Assembly (NCBI GenBank): GCA_017432365.1
Contig: JAFRJG010000006.1
Span: 41,750-105,749 of the forward strand
Source: Candidatus Saccharimonadota bacterium
Lineage (GTDB): Bacteria > Patescibacteriota > Saccharimonadia > Saccharimonadales > Saccharimonadaceae
DNA length: 64,000 nucleotides
Direction of reading: 5' to 3'
Shown here: piece by piece, positions 16,516 to 24,700 of the stretch
How the letters are laid out: each line of letters begins with the position of its first letter
How positions within the stretch are numbered: position 1 is the first letter of the stretch
Position numbers and translations under genes: made by a program
Notes under the pieces: model-generated
What the model was told of the DNA's origin: nothing
Database searches by the model: none
What the model saw: the letters and a program-made list of their open reading frames with translations, nothing else

Positions 16516-17259
16516 ATGGAAGAAAGATTAGACGAACAAAAATTTAAACAGGCTCAAGTCGCCCTCGCCGAACTCGAGTCCGCCGACTATGACCGCGCTC
16601 AAGCTTACGCTAAAGACCTCCTCTCTGGTCTTAAAATCATTCGTACTTTCCCCCAGGGCGTAACTATCTTCGGCTCCGCCCGCCTGAAAGAATCCAACAA
16701 ATACTATAAATCCGCCCGCGAACTCGGCGCTCTCCTCGCCAAAAACGGTCATACCGTCATCACCGGCGGTGGTCCCGGTATCATGGAAGCCGCCAACCGT
16801 GGCGCCTTCGAATACGGCGGTCGTTCTATCGGTCTCAATATCACCCTCGCCCACGAGCAGTCTCCGAATCCTTACCTAACCGACGTTCTCCAGTTCGAGT
16901 ATTTCTTCGCCCGAAAAGTCATGCTCGCCATGTCCGCAAAAGTCTATGTCTTTTTCCCCGGCGGCTTCGGCACTATGGACGAGTTTTCCGAAGTTCTGAT
17001 TCTCATGCAAGAAAAGAAAATGCCCATCATGCCCATCTTTCTCTTCGGTAAAACTTTCTGGCGCCCTCTCGACCGTTTCTATGCCACGAAAATGACCGCC
17101 CTAAAAACCATCAATCCTTCCGACCGAAAAATCTATAAGCTGACCGACTCTGTCGAAGAAATTGTCGCCGCCGCCAACAAAATCGGTCACCCAAAAGTTA
17201 AATCCAACTACTACGACGGCTTCGCTTCTGCCCAACATTCCATTCACTCGAAAATCTGA
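16516..17259 (+). CDS. LOG-family nucleoside-monophosphate phosphoribohydrolase
   Basis: A 247-residue protein of the LOG (formerly 'lysine decarboxylase') family, which removes ribose-5-phosphate from nucleoside 5'-monophosphates. The signatures GGGPGIMEAANRGAFE and FFPGGFGTMDEFSEVL carry the catalytic Arg and Glu. Ribose-5-P as product would feed the rpiB/rpe genes just upstream (inference). An AAGGA site sits before the ATG. A bidirectional terminator follows. Confidence 0.87.
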   Translation: MEERLDEQKFKQAQVALAELESADYDRAQAYAKDLLSGLKIIRTFPQGVTIFGSARLKESNKYYKSARELGALLAKNGHTVITGGGPGIMEAANRGAFEYGGRSIGLNITLAHEQSPNPYLTDVLQFEYFFARKVMLAMSAKVYVFFPGGFGTMDEFSEVLILMQEKKMPIMPIFLFGKTFWRPLDRFYATKMTALKTINPSDRKIYKLTDSVEEIVAAANKIGHPKVKSNYYDGFASAQHSIHSKI

Positions 17260-17270
17260 CACTATAAAAA

Positions 17271-17289
17271 TCCCTCGCCTCGCGAGGGA
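17271..17289. terminator. bidirectional intrinsic terminator
   Basis: TCCCTCGC-CTC-GCGAGGGA forms an 8-bp stem. On the minus strand it is followed by TTTTT and ends the small gene 17297-17503; on the plus strand it can end the sugar-phosphate operon. Confidence 0.8.
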
Positions 17290-17296
17290 ATACCTT

Positions 17297-17503
17297 TTAA
17301 CCAAACAGTTGCTTCAAAAGTCCGCCTTTCGCGTCCTGCATCTCTTGCAGTCTCTTTCCAGTACTGTTGGTCGACAAATCGACACGATGACCCGCCTGAT
17401 TTAATTGGTCAAGTTTGTTCTGTGCCGCGGCATAGCCACTCGAAGAATCAAAAAACGTATACGTCTTACGCGTCGTCATGTCTTTAATAAACAACTTCCC
17501 CAC
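17297..17503 (-). CDS. small hypothetical protein (68 aa)
   Basis: I recognise no family. It is a soluble 68-residue protein with a Gln/Lys-rich helical C-terminal half (LNQAGHRVDLST...GKRLQEMQDAK) and no Cys. It is probably real: a promoter on the minus strand (TTGACT, 18-nt spacer, TATAAT), an AGGGGGTGA Shine-Dalgarno sequence 6-7 nt before a GTG start, and a terminator right after the stop. It is a self-contained transcription unit between two operons. Confidence 0.6.
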   Translation of the reverse strand: MGKLFIKDMTTRKTYTFFDSSSGYAAAQNKLDQLNQAGHRVDLSTNSTGKRLQEMQDAKGGLLKQLFG

Positions 17504-17535
17504 ATCTTCACCCCCTTTCGTGTGGAATAGAAAAA

Positions 17536-17565
17536 ATTATAGCAATCTGTTATGGGCGGAGTCAA
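17536..17565 (-). promoter_or_regulatory. promoter of the 68-aa gene
   Basis: On the minus strand TTGACT (17565-17560), 18-nt spacer, TATAAT (17541-17536). It overlaps the last codon and stop of the helicase-nuclease gene, which ends at 17569 just upstream on this strand. Confidence 0.65.
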
Positions 17566-17568
17566 GTT

Positions 17569-20500
17569 CTATCGGCTCAACAGCAGCTCAATAAACGCCC
17601 GAATTTCCTTCATTCCGCGACTCTTCTCCGCCTCAATAAACAACTCCTCATCATTCAAAAACTCAAGCGACGTCGCCTGCCGATACATCGCCTTGATAAT
17701 TTCCTTGAGTCGTTCCTCATCTTTTACATACCCCGCCTCGGTAAAATCGAGCGCCTTATCATAAACCCGCCCCTCCTCGTCCGGCGTCACAAACAAAATA
17801 TGCCCTCGCGTTACCTGATACTTCCGATACGTCGCCGAATTTTCCAGCAACAACTTATAAAACCCGAGCTGTAACGAATACTTATATAGCGAATTAACAC
17901 TCCCCCACCTCTCCTTATGATATTTCCCAGTTTTAAAGTCATAAATCTCAATCGTCTTCGCTTCCTCATCAATCTCGATATGGTCGAGCTTGCCCGTCGC
18001 CGGAACCCCGTCAATCTCAATATGCTCCCCCCGTAAATCAACTTCTGCTCGCGCGTTTGTAGCGCGGATAAAATCCCCGAAACTCTCTAAAGAAATCTTC
18101 AGCGCAACCTCTCCCTTCTCTAACAAACTCTTCCGCTCTCCCGGCTCCAGCTCCGCCCCCTCCGCCTCTTGGCGATACAACTTGAGCGCCTCTTCATCAG
18201 AAATCCCCTCCCGCGTCACTTTCTCAAACACCAAGTGAATCAAGTTCCCAAACACCATACTCTCCGTCGCCGGCGGTTGTGGCGCCCGTAAAATCCGATT
18301 CTGATAAAACTCGACCGGTCCCCCGTACGCGATATCAATAAAGCTCGTCAAATCGCTCGCCGTCAACTGATAATTTTCCATTCTCGCTCGCAGAATCGGC
18401 AACAACTCCGGCGTCCGTTTCGCATACCTCGCCCGCCAGCTCTTCCGCAAATCGACTTCCTTCCGCACCTCTTCCATGTCTTCATAATGTGTCACAACTT
18501 TCGCCCCCAACAACGGCGACATAACCTCTCCCTCCCCGTCTTCATACTCTTGTAAATAATCCAACCGTGCCGGACTTTTTCCCGAAAAATCCTTCAGGGA
18601 ATTGGTTAAAACCAACCCCCGCTTCGCCCGCGTTAACGCGACAAACAACAACCTAAGTCGCTCATCATCCGTCATTCCCGTATGCCGAATCTGTATCACA
18701 TTCTTCGGCAAACTCAACATATTATTATTCCCCTTCGCCTTCCCCCAGCTCAAATTATCTGTCGCCACCAAAAACACATGCTCATATTCCAGTCCCTTCG
18801 ACTTATGCGCCGTGACAATCTGCACCGCGTCCGCCGAATCTCGATATGGCGACGTGTTCGTAATCTCCGCCCCCGCTTCTTCATAATCCTTAACCGTCTC
18901 AATCAAGTCTTTCAGCCGCAGTCCGCCCGCCTTTTCCGCTCCTCGATGTCGAATCACCACCTCGCGCAATACTGCCAGATTTTCATACAACTCAAACGTC
19001 TCATAATCCCCCTGCTCCTGCGTATAGAACTCAACAAACCCCGACCGAAACTCCCGCTTCCCCCGTCTTAACGCCCCCTCTTTCGTTATTAAGTCCCCCG
19101 TCTCCTCGGTCTCCGCGCTCGCCGTCGCCTCCTTCAGCTCCACCGCCGCCGTCCCGACGAAATAATCCATCATCAACTCAAGCGACGTATCGAAACTCCG
19201 CATCGCAAGCGTCGCCAAGAACTCCCCTAGTTCCCGCAACTTCGGCGAATCCGCCTTCAATAAATAATCCAGTCCGACTTTATGGTCAGCTTTCGCCCGA
19301 TAAACCGCCGAAACCGCCTCCGCCGCCGGAATCTCAAAAAACGGAAAACTTAAAATCTCCAACAGCCGCGCCGACACGTTCCGTCCCTGGGATAAATCAT
19401 ATATAAACCGCGCCAGCGTTAAAATCTCCGCCAGTCTCGGGTCTTCAAGCAAGTTATCTTTCTTCTCATACGCAATGTTAATCCCCGCCCGCTCCTTGAG
19501 CCAGGGTAACAGCGGCGCGATATATTTATGCTTCGGCGTAATTATCGCAATCTCGCTCTGTCTCACTCCGCTTTTTATCAAGCGCTCAATCTCCCCCGCC
19601 ACAAATCGATATTCCTGGTCGCTCGTCAGAAACTCATGCCGTTCTATCGTCGCCCCCGCCCCCTTGAACGCCCTGAGTCGCTTTATCACTCCCTGCTTCT
19701 TCTCAAAACTGTCCTCAATCTGGTCTGCCACCTTCCGCGAAAAGTCTAAAATCTCTTGATTCGACCGATAATTCTCCTCAAGATTTACGACCTTCGCCTG
19801 ATAATACTGCTGAAACGACAACAAGTTCGACGCGTCCGCCCCCTGAAACTCAAAAATCGCTTGGTCGTCATCCCCGACCGCCATCACATTTGGTTTTTCA
19901 TAATCCGTCAACAACTTAATCAGCTCCGCCTGACTCGGATTCGTATCTTGAAACTCGTCCAATAAAATATACTGAAACCGCTCCGTCATCGTCAGCCGGA
20001 ACCCCGTATCCTTCTTCAAAATCAAAATCGCCTGCTCAATCATGTCCGAAAAATCGAACAACCCCTCGCCCTTCAACTTCTCGTCATATTTCTCCATAAT
20101 CCCCCCGAGGCTCTGCAATTTCTTATTCGCAACCCGGTCTTTGAGCCGAAAATGTCCCTCGTCGTCCTTCTCGAACGTCGCCTCTTTCCACCTCGAAAGC
20201 GGCGTTACCTTCGGCTTCTCTTTCTCCCCCTCCGCATCAATCAGCCGTTTCAGCTCCCGCGCTAAAACGTTTCCAACCGGCTCAATCTCCCCAACAATAT
20301 TCTCCCCCGACGTGAAACTAGCTAGAACCTCGAGTATCGGCATATAAACCGTCTCGACCGCCTCTTGAAACCTAAGTCGTTTTCCCGCCTGCTCTAAAAT
20401 CGGCGACGCCTTCCGCGAAATCTCCGCCGAATCTTTCGTGTTTCGCTCCGCAATCTTCTTCAAATCCTCTCCCGAAAGCCGCGCACTCTTCGCACTCCCA

Positions 20501-20928
20501 ATCGCCGACACGACGTCTTTCGTCGCTGCTGATTTTAAAATATCCAGCGCCGAAAGCTCCCCCTGAATCTCTTTCACAATTTTAAACTGCGCCACTTCAT
20601 CAATCGCCGCGTCAAGCTCCCGGTCGAACTCCTCCGCATAATTTTTATACTGACTCAACAAATCCGCCCCGAACGCATGATACGTATGAATCTCAATCCG
20701 CCTCGCCCCCGCCCCGACCGTCGAGAGGAGTCGCTCGCGCATATTCGTCGCCCCACTCTCCGTAAACGTCAAACAAAGAATGTTCTCCGGATTCGTATCG
20801 GTCACCTTCAAAATCTGTTCCACCCTCGCCGACAAGAGATGCGTCTTGCCCGTCCCCGGACCCGCCAAAACCAACAACGGTCCCTCAATATATTCAACCG
20901 CCTCTTTTTGTCGTTCATTTAACGCCAT
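17569..20928 (-). CDS. UvrD/PcrA-type helicase fused to a PD-(D/E)XK nuclease
   Basis: A 1119-residue SF1A helicase. Motif I is GPGTGKT (23-29), Ia LTFTESGA, II LLDEFQDTNPSQ, III VGDDDQAIFEFQGA, V TAHKSKGLEYEHVFL and VI LFVALTRAKRGL. The C-terminal 250 residues are a RecB/AddB-like nuclease with GKLDHIEID and IEIYDFKTGKY as the PD-(D/E)XK motif. It should unwind and resect DNA in repair or recombination. It starts with ATG after AAGGAGG and overlaps gpsA by 14 bases. Residues SFGDFIRATN just before the nuclease motif are encoded by the 28-bp dispersed repeat. Confidence 0.9.
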   Translation of the reverse strand: MALNERQKEAVEYIEGPLLVLAGPGTGKTHLLSARVEQILKVTDTNPENILCLTFTESGATNMRERLLSTVGAGARRIEIHTYHAFGADLLSQYKNYAEEFDRELDAAIDEVAQFKIVKEIQGELSALDILKSAATKDVVSAIGSAKSARLSGEDLKKIAERNTKDSAEISRKASPILEQAGKRLRFQEAVETVYMPILEVLASFTSGENIVGEIEPVGNVLARELKRLIDAEGEKEKPKVTPLSRWKEATFEKDDEGHFRLKDRVANKKLQSLGGIMEKYDEKLKGEGLFDFSDMIEQAILILKKDTGFRLTMTERFQYILLDEFQDTNPSQAELIKLLTDYEKPNVMAVGDDDQAIFEFQGADASNLLSFQQYYQAKVVNLEENYRSNQEILDFSRKVADQIEDSFEKKQGVIKRLRAFKGAGATIERHEFLTSDQEYRFVAGEIERLIKSGVRQSEIAIITPKHKYIAPLLPWLKERAGINIAYEKKDNLLEDPRLAEILTLARFIYDLSQGRNVSARLLEILSFPFFEIPAAEAVSAVYRAKADHKVGLDYLLKADSPKLRELGEFLATLAMRSFDTSLELMMDYFVGTAAVELKEATASAETEETGDLITKEGALRRGKREFRSGFVEFYTQEQGDYETFELYENLAVLREVVIRHRGAEKAGGLRLKDLIETVKDYEEAGAEITNTSPYRDSADAVQIVTAHKSKGLEYEHVFLVATDNLSWGKAKGNNNMLSLPKNVIQIRHTGMTDDERLRLLFVALTRAKRGLVLTNSLKDFSGKSPARLDYLQEYEDGEGEVMSPLLGAKVVTHYEDMEEVRKEVDLRKSWRARYAKRTPELLPILRARMENYQLTASDLTSFIDIAYGGPVEFYQNRILRAPQPPATESMVFGNLIHLVFEKVTREGISDEEALKLYRQEAEGAELEPGERKSLLEKGEVALKISLESFGDFIRATNARAEVDLRGEHIEIDGVPATGKLDHIEIDEEAKTIEIYDFKTGKYHKERWGSVNSLYKYSLQLGFYKLLLENSATYRKYQVTRGHILFVTPDEEGRVYDKALDFTEAGYVKDEERLKEIIKAMYRQATSLEFLNDEELFIEAEKSRGMKEIRAFIELLLSR
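18055..18084 (+). repeat. dispersed 28-bp repeat, copy B (inside helicase-nuclease gene)
   Basis: GTTTGTAGCGCGGATA followed by AAATCCCCGAAACT on the plus strand, antisense to the gene. Translated on the minus strand it gives SFGDFIRATN. Confidence 0.75.
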
Positions 20929-21784
20929 AAATCCTCCTTAAAACATCTGATAAAATCTCCACCTCTCGCGGTATAAAAATCCCCTCGCGCGCCAGCTCCT
21001 TCGCCGCAAACACTCCCTCAACCGTCGTCTTCCGGAGAAACGCCTTCGCACCCCCTCTGACCCCTGTTTTTCCGTTTTTTGTAGCGCGTAAGAAATCCCC
21101 GAAAAGATAGTTCCGACTTTCCCGACTCCCACAGGTCAACATCAAGTCCCCTCGCCCCGCCGCCTTCTCCACCGTCTCAACAAACCCCCCGTTATATAAC
21201 AACACGTCTTTCATCTCCCCAATCGTCGTCTCAATAAACTCCCGAAACTCTCGCTCCTTCGGCATCAGTCCCCTCCGCCCCGCTTCAATCGCATACACAT
21301 TTTTCAGCGCCCCGAGCAATCTCACCCCCCGAACATCTTCCGTCCGGTCAAAAATGACATTCGTGTTCCGAAAAATCACTTCCGCCAGCGTCTCCCCCGT
21401 TCCCCCCTCGGACGTTGCCGTTTCCGCCCCTTGACACGCCACCGTCAACATCGTCTTCCGCCCCTTGACAATCTCCTCCGCGAACCCCGGACCCGAAATA
21501 ATCTCATAATGCGAAAACTGTTCATAAATCCCCGGTTTTAGCAATCCCTTCGTCGCCACAATCAACGGCTTTCCCAGCCACTCCGCCGTAAACTTCCCAA
21601 GTAACTTCTCGACCGCCTCCGCCGGCGTCGCCAAAATCAGTATCTCCGCCGGTTTCACGACTGTCGTCAATCTCCGCTCAGGAAACTTATACGGGTCATA
21701 ATAAACAATCTCAAACCCTTTCTTCTCTAAAACTTTTCCAAGCGCCGCCCCATACGCTCCCGCGCCCAAAACTCCGATTTTCAC
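20915..21784 (-). CDS. gpsA: glycerol-3-phosphate dehydrogenase, NAD(P)+
   Basis: A 289-residue GpsA, shorter than the usual 330. The Rossmann loop is GVLGAGAYGAALGKVL at the N-terminus; VATKGL, ISGPGFAEEI and NVYAIEAG match substrate-site motifs, and LTCGSRESRNYLFG the C-terminal domain. It makes sn-glycerol-3-phosphate for lipids. The start is GTG 21784 after GGAGG. The segment FGDFLRATKNGKTGVRGG replaces the normal LGExLGxG stretch, and part of it is encoded by the 28-bp repeat. The helicase gene follows with a 14-base overlap. Confidence 0.9.
   Translation of the reverse strand: MKIGVLGAGAYGAALGKVLEKKGFEIVYYDPYKFPERRLTTVVKPAEILILATPAEAVEKLLGKFTAEWLGKPLIVATKGLLKPGIYEQFSHYEIISGPGFAEEIVKGRKTMLTVACQGAETATSEGGTGETLAEVIFRNTNVIFDRTEDVRGVRLLGALKNVYAIEAGRRGLMPKEREFREFIETTIGEMKDVLLYNGGFVETVEKAAGRGDLMLTCGSRESRNYLFGDFLRATKNGKTGVRGGAKAFLRKTTVEGVFAAKELAREGIFIPREVEILSDVLRRIYGVK
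21074..21106 (+). repeat. dispersed 28-bp repeat, copy C (inside gpsA)
   Basis: GTTTTTTGTAGCGCGTAAG followed by AAATCCCCGAAAAG on the plus strand, antisense to gpsA, translated as FGDFLRATKNG. Similarity to copy A extends about 20 bp further upstream (CCCCT...GTTTT). Confidence 0.72.
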
Positions 21785-21831
21785 TTACCAACCTCCATAA
21801 CTACGACCATTATACCATATATATAATATGT

Positions 21832-21837
21832 TATAAT
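21832..21837 (+). promoter_or_regulatory. -10 promoter element for dus, leaderless
   Basis: TGTTATAAT ends 9 nt before the dus ATG at 21847. On the other strand a TATAAT near 21814 serves gpsA, so the 62-bp gap is a divergent promoter region. Confidence 0.6.
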
Positions 21838-21846
21838 ATATACACT

Positions 21847-22938
21847 ATGACCGTCTGGGACTCCCTGAAAAAACCGATTTTTTGTCTCGCCCCGATGGAA
21901 GGCGTCACCGACCGCGCCTTTCGCGGCGTCATTGCGGCTGCCGCCCGCCCCGACCTCTTTTTTACTGAGTTTACCAACGTCTCCTCTTTCGCCTCCGAAC
22001 AGGGAAGAACTAACGCCCTTAACCGCTTAAAAATCTCCGCCACTGACTCTCCAATCATCGCCCAAATCTGGGGAAAGAACCCTAACCATTTCGCCACTCT
22101 CGCGAGTAGCCTGAAATCCCTCGGTTTCTCCGGTATTGACCTCAACTTCGGTTGTCCCGACCGCCATGTCAACCGCGCCGGCGGTGGCGCCGCCATGATA
22201 AGAACCCCTGACCTCGCCATCGACTGTCTCCGTCGCGCAAAACTGAACTCAAACGGTCTCCCCGTCTCCATCAAAACCCGTCTCGGCTTCACCTACCTTG
22301 AAGAATATAAAGATTGGCTCCCGACCCTCCTCAAAGAACGCCCTGCCGCCCTTACCGTCCATCTCCGCACGCGAAAAGAAATGTCGAAAGTCCCCGCCCA
22401 CTTCGAACTTATCCCCGACCTCCTCGCCCTCCGCGAAACCTTCTCCCCCGAAACAAAACTCCTCATCAACGGCGACCTAAAATCTCGCGCCATGTGCCTC
22501 GACCTCTGGCAACAATACCCCTCTCTCGACGGCTTCATGCTTGGTCGCGCCATCTTCGACAACCCTTACCTCTTCTCGAAAGACAATCACGTCCCAACCA
22601 AAACCGAACTCTTTAATCTCCTTAATCTCCATTTAGATTTATACGAAAGCAACAATATCGAACCTTTAAAACACTATTTTAAGATTTATATCAAAGATTT
22701 TAACGGCGCGTCTGCTTTAAGGACAAAATTAATGGAATGCAAAGATGTCGAATCGATAAGATTAGTTTTGCGAGCGGGGAGACAGGACCGTTCTTGCCGG
22801 CGTACCGCAGCTTACGAGCGAGGTCCGGCGAGCGCGACCCCCGCAACGGCGGGCGGGCGCGACTCGCGTCCGGCAAAACGGACTGTCGACCGCAAGCGAG
22901 CCAATGCCCCTTTACTGAAATCAAAGAATCTGATATAA
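21847..22938 (+). CDS. dus: tRNA-dihydrouridine synthase, 3' end altered by a palindromic element
   Basis: A 363-residue FMN enzyme that reduces uridines in tRNA. APMEGVTDRAFRGV begins the TIM barrel, LNFGCPDRHVNRAGGGAAMI (about 98-117) holds the catalytic Cys, and SIKTRLGF and MLGRAIFDNP are FMN or phosphate contacts. Homology ends near DVESIRLVL. The last 55 residues (from RAGRQDRSCRR on) are Arg/Ala-rich and encoded by the folded repeat at 22796-22874, so the C-terminus is probably not native. The stop codon lies in the -10 element of the rplJ promoter. Confidence 0.9.
   Translation: MTVWDSLKKPIFCLAPMEGVTDRAFRGVIAAAARPDLFFTEFTNVSSFASEQGRTNALNRLKISATDSPIIAQIWGKNPNHFATLASSLKSLGFSGIDLNFGCPDRHVNRAGGGAAMIRTPDLAIDCLRRAKLNSNGLPVSIKTRLGFTYLEEYKDWLPTLLKERPAALTVHLRTRKEMSKVPAHFELIPDLLALRETFSPETKLLINGDLKSRAMCLDLWQQYPSLDGFMLGRAIFDNPYLFSKDNHVPTKTELFNLLNLHLDLYESNNIEPLKHYFKIYIKDFNGASALRTKLMECKDVESIRLVLRAGRQDRSCRRTAAYERGPASATPATAGGRDSRPAKRTVDRKRANAPLLKSKNLI
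22771..22901. repeat. large folded palindromic element, copy 1 (core 22796-22874)
   Basis: The 79-bp core is flanked by imperfect arms (ACAG...CCGTT on the left, AACGG...CTGT on the right) that extend the stem. The predicted fold is an outer stem, a small hairpin with loop TACG and a second hairpin tipped CCCGC-AACG-GCGGG. Copy 2 lies at 49640-49718 with five differences. This copy is translated as the dus tail. Confidence 0.85.
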
Positions 22939-22939
22939 T
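22911..22939 (+). promoter_or_regulatory. promoter of the rplJ-rplL operon
   Basis: TTTACT (22911-22916), 17-nt spacer, TATAAT (22934-22939). The predicted start near 22946 coincides with the first base of the L10 leader. Confidence 0.75.
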
Positions 22940-22946
22940 CTCAAAA

Positions 22947-23027
22947 GTTACCAAAGACAGCGACGGAGTAAAACTCTTAATCATGTCGCCGAGGAATCTC
23001 TGATTGTAAAATCCGCTTTCCGGTAAC
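22947..23027 (+). ncRNA. L10 ribosomal-protein leader (autoregulatory mRNA element)
   Basis: GTTACC (22947-22952) pairs with GGTAAC (23022-23027) to close the element. Inside, AAAGACAGCGACGGAG and GTCGCCGAGG match the conserved L10-leader segments that mimic the 23S rRNA site for the L10(L12)4 complex. Known L10 leaders repress rplJL when L10 is in excess; the same is inferred here. Confidence 0.8.
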
Positions 23028-23071
23028 GACGTTTAACAACTCGCTAACCGACTTTAATCAAGGAAACTAAA

Positions 23072-23593
23072 ATGGCTATCTCAAAAGATAAAAAATCCAC
23101 TTTAGTTGCTGACCTAACTGAACTTCTCAAAGACGCAAAAACCACGGTCTTCACCAAATACCAAGGCTTAACCGTCGCCGAACTTCAAGAACTCCGCAAG
23201 GACGCTCGCGAAGCCGGTGTAAAAATCAAGGTAGTTAAAAACCGCCTTGTCCGCGTCGCTATGAACGAAATCGCCGTCTATAAAGACACGGACACGACCG
23301 GCTTAACCGGTCAGCTCCTCTACGCAGTCTCGAAAGACGATGAAGTTCTCCCCGCAAAGGTTCTCGCCAATTTCGCGAAAACTCATTCTGCGCTCGAACT
23401 TGCTGGCGGGTTTAACGACCTAGGCGCCACTCTCTCTCCTGACGAAGTTAAAGCCCTCGCGGCTCTCCCGTCGAAGAACGAGATGATTGCCTCTGTCGTC
23501 GCAACCCTCCTCTCGCCGATGAACGACGTTATCTCTGCAACTTCTGGCTCACTCTCCGGAATTATCTCCGGTCTTGAATCCGCCAAAAACTAA
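23072..23593 (+). CDS. rplJ: 50S ribosomal protein L10
   Basis: A 173-residue stalk-base protein. The N-terminal LTELLKDAKTTVFTKYQGLTV binds 23S rRNA and the C-terminal helix carries L7/L12 dimers. An AAGGAAA site lies before the ATG. The structured L10 leader is directly upstream. rplK and rplA, which often precede it, are replaced by dus. Confidence 0.95.
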   Translation: MAISKDKKSTLVADLTELLKDAKTTVFTKYQGLTVAELQELRKDAREAGVKIKVVKNRLVRVAMNEIAVYKDTDTTGLTGQLLYAVSKDDEVLPAKVLANFAKTHSALELAGGFNDLGATLSPDEVKALAALPSKNEMIASVVATLLSPMNDVISATSGSLSGIISGLESAKN

Positions 23594-23609
23594 TTAGAAA
23601 GGAACTACT

Positions 23610-23990
23610 ATGGCAACCGATATTAAAAAACTTGCCGAAGAACTCGTCAACATGACCGTTCTCGAAGTCAACGAACTTAAAACCGTCTTGAAAGACGAAT
23701 ACGGGATTGAACCCGCTGCTGCCGCCGTCGCTGTTGCGGCTGCTCCCGCCGAAGGTGGCGCTGCTGCCGACGAAGGCAAAAGCGAATTTGACGTCGTCTT
23801 GAAAGACGCCGGCGCCCAGAAAATCGCCGTAATTAAAGCCGTCAAGGAAGCGACCGGTCTCGGTCTCGGCGAAGCCAAGGCTATCGTCGATGGTACTCCT
23901 GCGACCGTCAAAGAAAAAGTCAAGAAAGACGAAGCTGAAGCTTTGAAGAAATCCCTCGAAGAAGCTGGCGCGACCGTCGAACTCGCCTAA
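23610..23990 (+). CDS. rplL: 50S ribosomal protein L7/L12
   Basis: A 126-residue acidic stalk protein: N-terminal dimerisation helices, Ala/Gly-rich hinge ([16 protein letters not shown]), then the factor-binding domain [20 protein letters not shown]...[11 protein letters not shown]. It recruits elongation factors. AAGGAAC precedes the ATG. rpoB does not follow; an intrinsic terminator does. Confidence 0.97.
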   Translation: MATDIKKLAEELVNMTVLEVNELKTVLKDEYGIEPAAAAVAVAAAPAEGGAAADEGKSEFDVVLKDAGAQKIAVIKAVKEATGLGLGEAKAIVDGTPATVKEKVKKDEAEALKKSLEEAGATVELA

Positions 23991-24025
23991 TTTAGATACT
24001 AACCGGTTAGTGATTATGTTAATCA

Positions 24026-24055
24026 GAACCTCCCATGTGGAGGTTCTTTTATTTT
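24026..24055 (+). terminator. terminator of rplJ-rplL
   Basis: GAACCTCC-CATGT-GGAGGTTC, an 8-bp stem, followed by TTTTATTTTT. Confidence 0.9.
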
Positions 24056-24115
24056 TACAACAACTTGCCACCGACCCCCGATTTTTCCGTGGAAAACTTA
24101 AAATAAAAACTAAAC

Positions 24116-24144
24116 TTGACAGGCTTCCGCCCGTCATATATTAT
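24116..24144 (+). promoter_or_regulatory. promoter of the 24178 gene and dnaX
   Basis: TTGACA (24116-24121), 17-nt spacer, TATTAT (24139-24144); overlapping TATAAT at 24142 would give a 20-nt spacer. Confidence 0.65.
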
Positions 24145-24177
24145 AATTACAGTATTATATAGACAGGATGCGAGGTG

Positions 24178-24696
24178 ATGTCTGAACTACCCGAAAAACA
24201 AATAAAACGTCTGCGTGGCCTTATCGGTGAGGCAGAAACCAATTTAGCCGCCGCGAAAGAACTCTTGAACTCCGTTCTTGGTGATGGAGACGTGATAACT
24301 GCGCCTCGCGACACAGTCGTCTCTGACCCCGACGGAAAGATTATCGAAGGCGTCTTCGACGGTCAAATCATGATTGGTCCCGATGGAAAGAATTATCCCG
24401 TCCCCGCAAACTACGCCTCGAAGTCGAAGCTCGTCGAGGGAGACCTGATGAAGTTAACAATTACCCCTGAAGGACGCTTCCTTTATAAACAAATCGGTCC
24501 CGTCGAACGAAAAACCGTCATCGGAACCCTCGTCCATCACGACGATAAATACTACGTCGAAGTCTCCGGCGCCGAATACGAAATCCTCTACGCCTCCGTC
24601 ACTTATTTCCATCTCCGCGAAGGCTCTCAAGTTTCCGTCGTTATCCCCGCGAATAATCCCGACGCTGCTTGGGCTGCCGTTGAAGCCGCACTTTAG
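24178..24696 (+). CDS. conserved-looking hypothetical protein (172 aa)
   Basis: I do not recognise the family. The protein is soluble and acidic: an N-terminal helix (about 1-35, KQIKRLRGLIGEAETNLAAAK) and then a beta-rich part with IIEGVFDGQIMIGPDGKNYP, which looks like an RNA- or nucleotide-binding barrel (inference). No Cys. It begins at ATG 24178; a GTG directly in front (24175) is an alternative. It is 4 nt upstream of dnaX with its own promoter, so a link to replication or to the nearby ribosomal operon is possible but unproved. Confidence 0.75.
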   Translation: MSELPEKQIKRLRGLIGEAETNLAAAKELLNSVLGDGDVITAPRDTVVSDPDGKIIEGVFDGQIMIGPDGKNYPVPANYASKSKLVEGDLMKLTITPEGRFLYKQIGPVERKTVIGTLVHHDDKYYVEVSGAEYEILYASVTYFHLREGSQVSVVIPANNPDAAWAAVEAAL

Positions 24697-24700
24697 TTAA

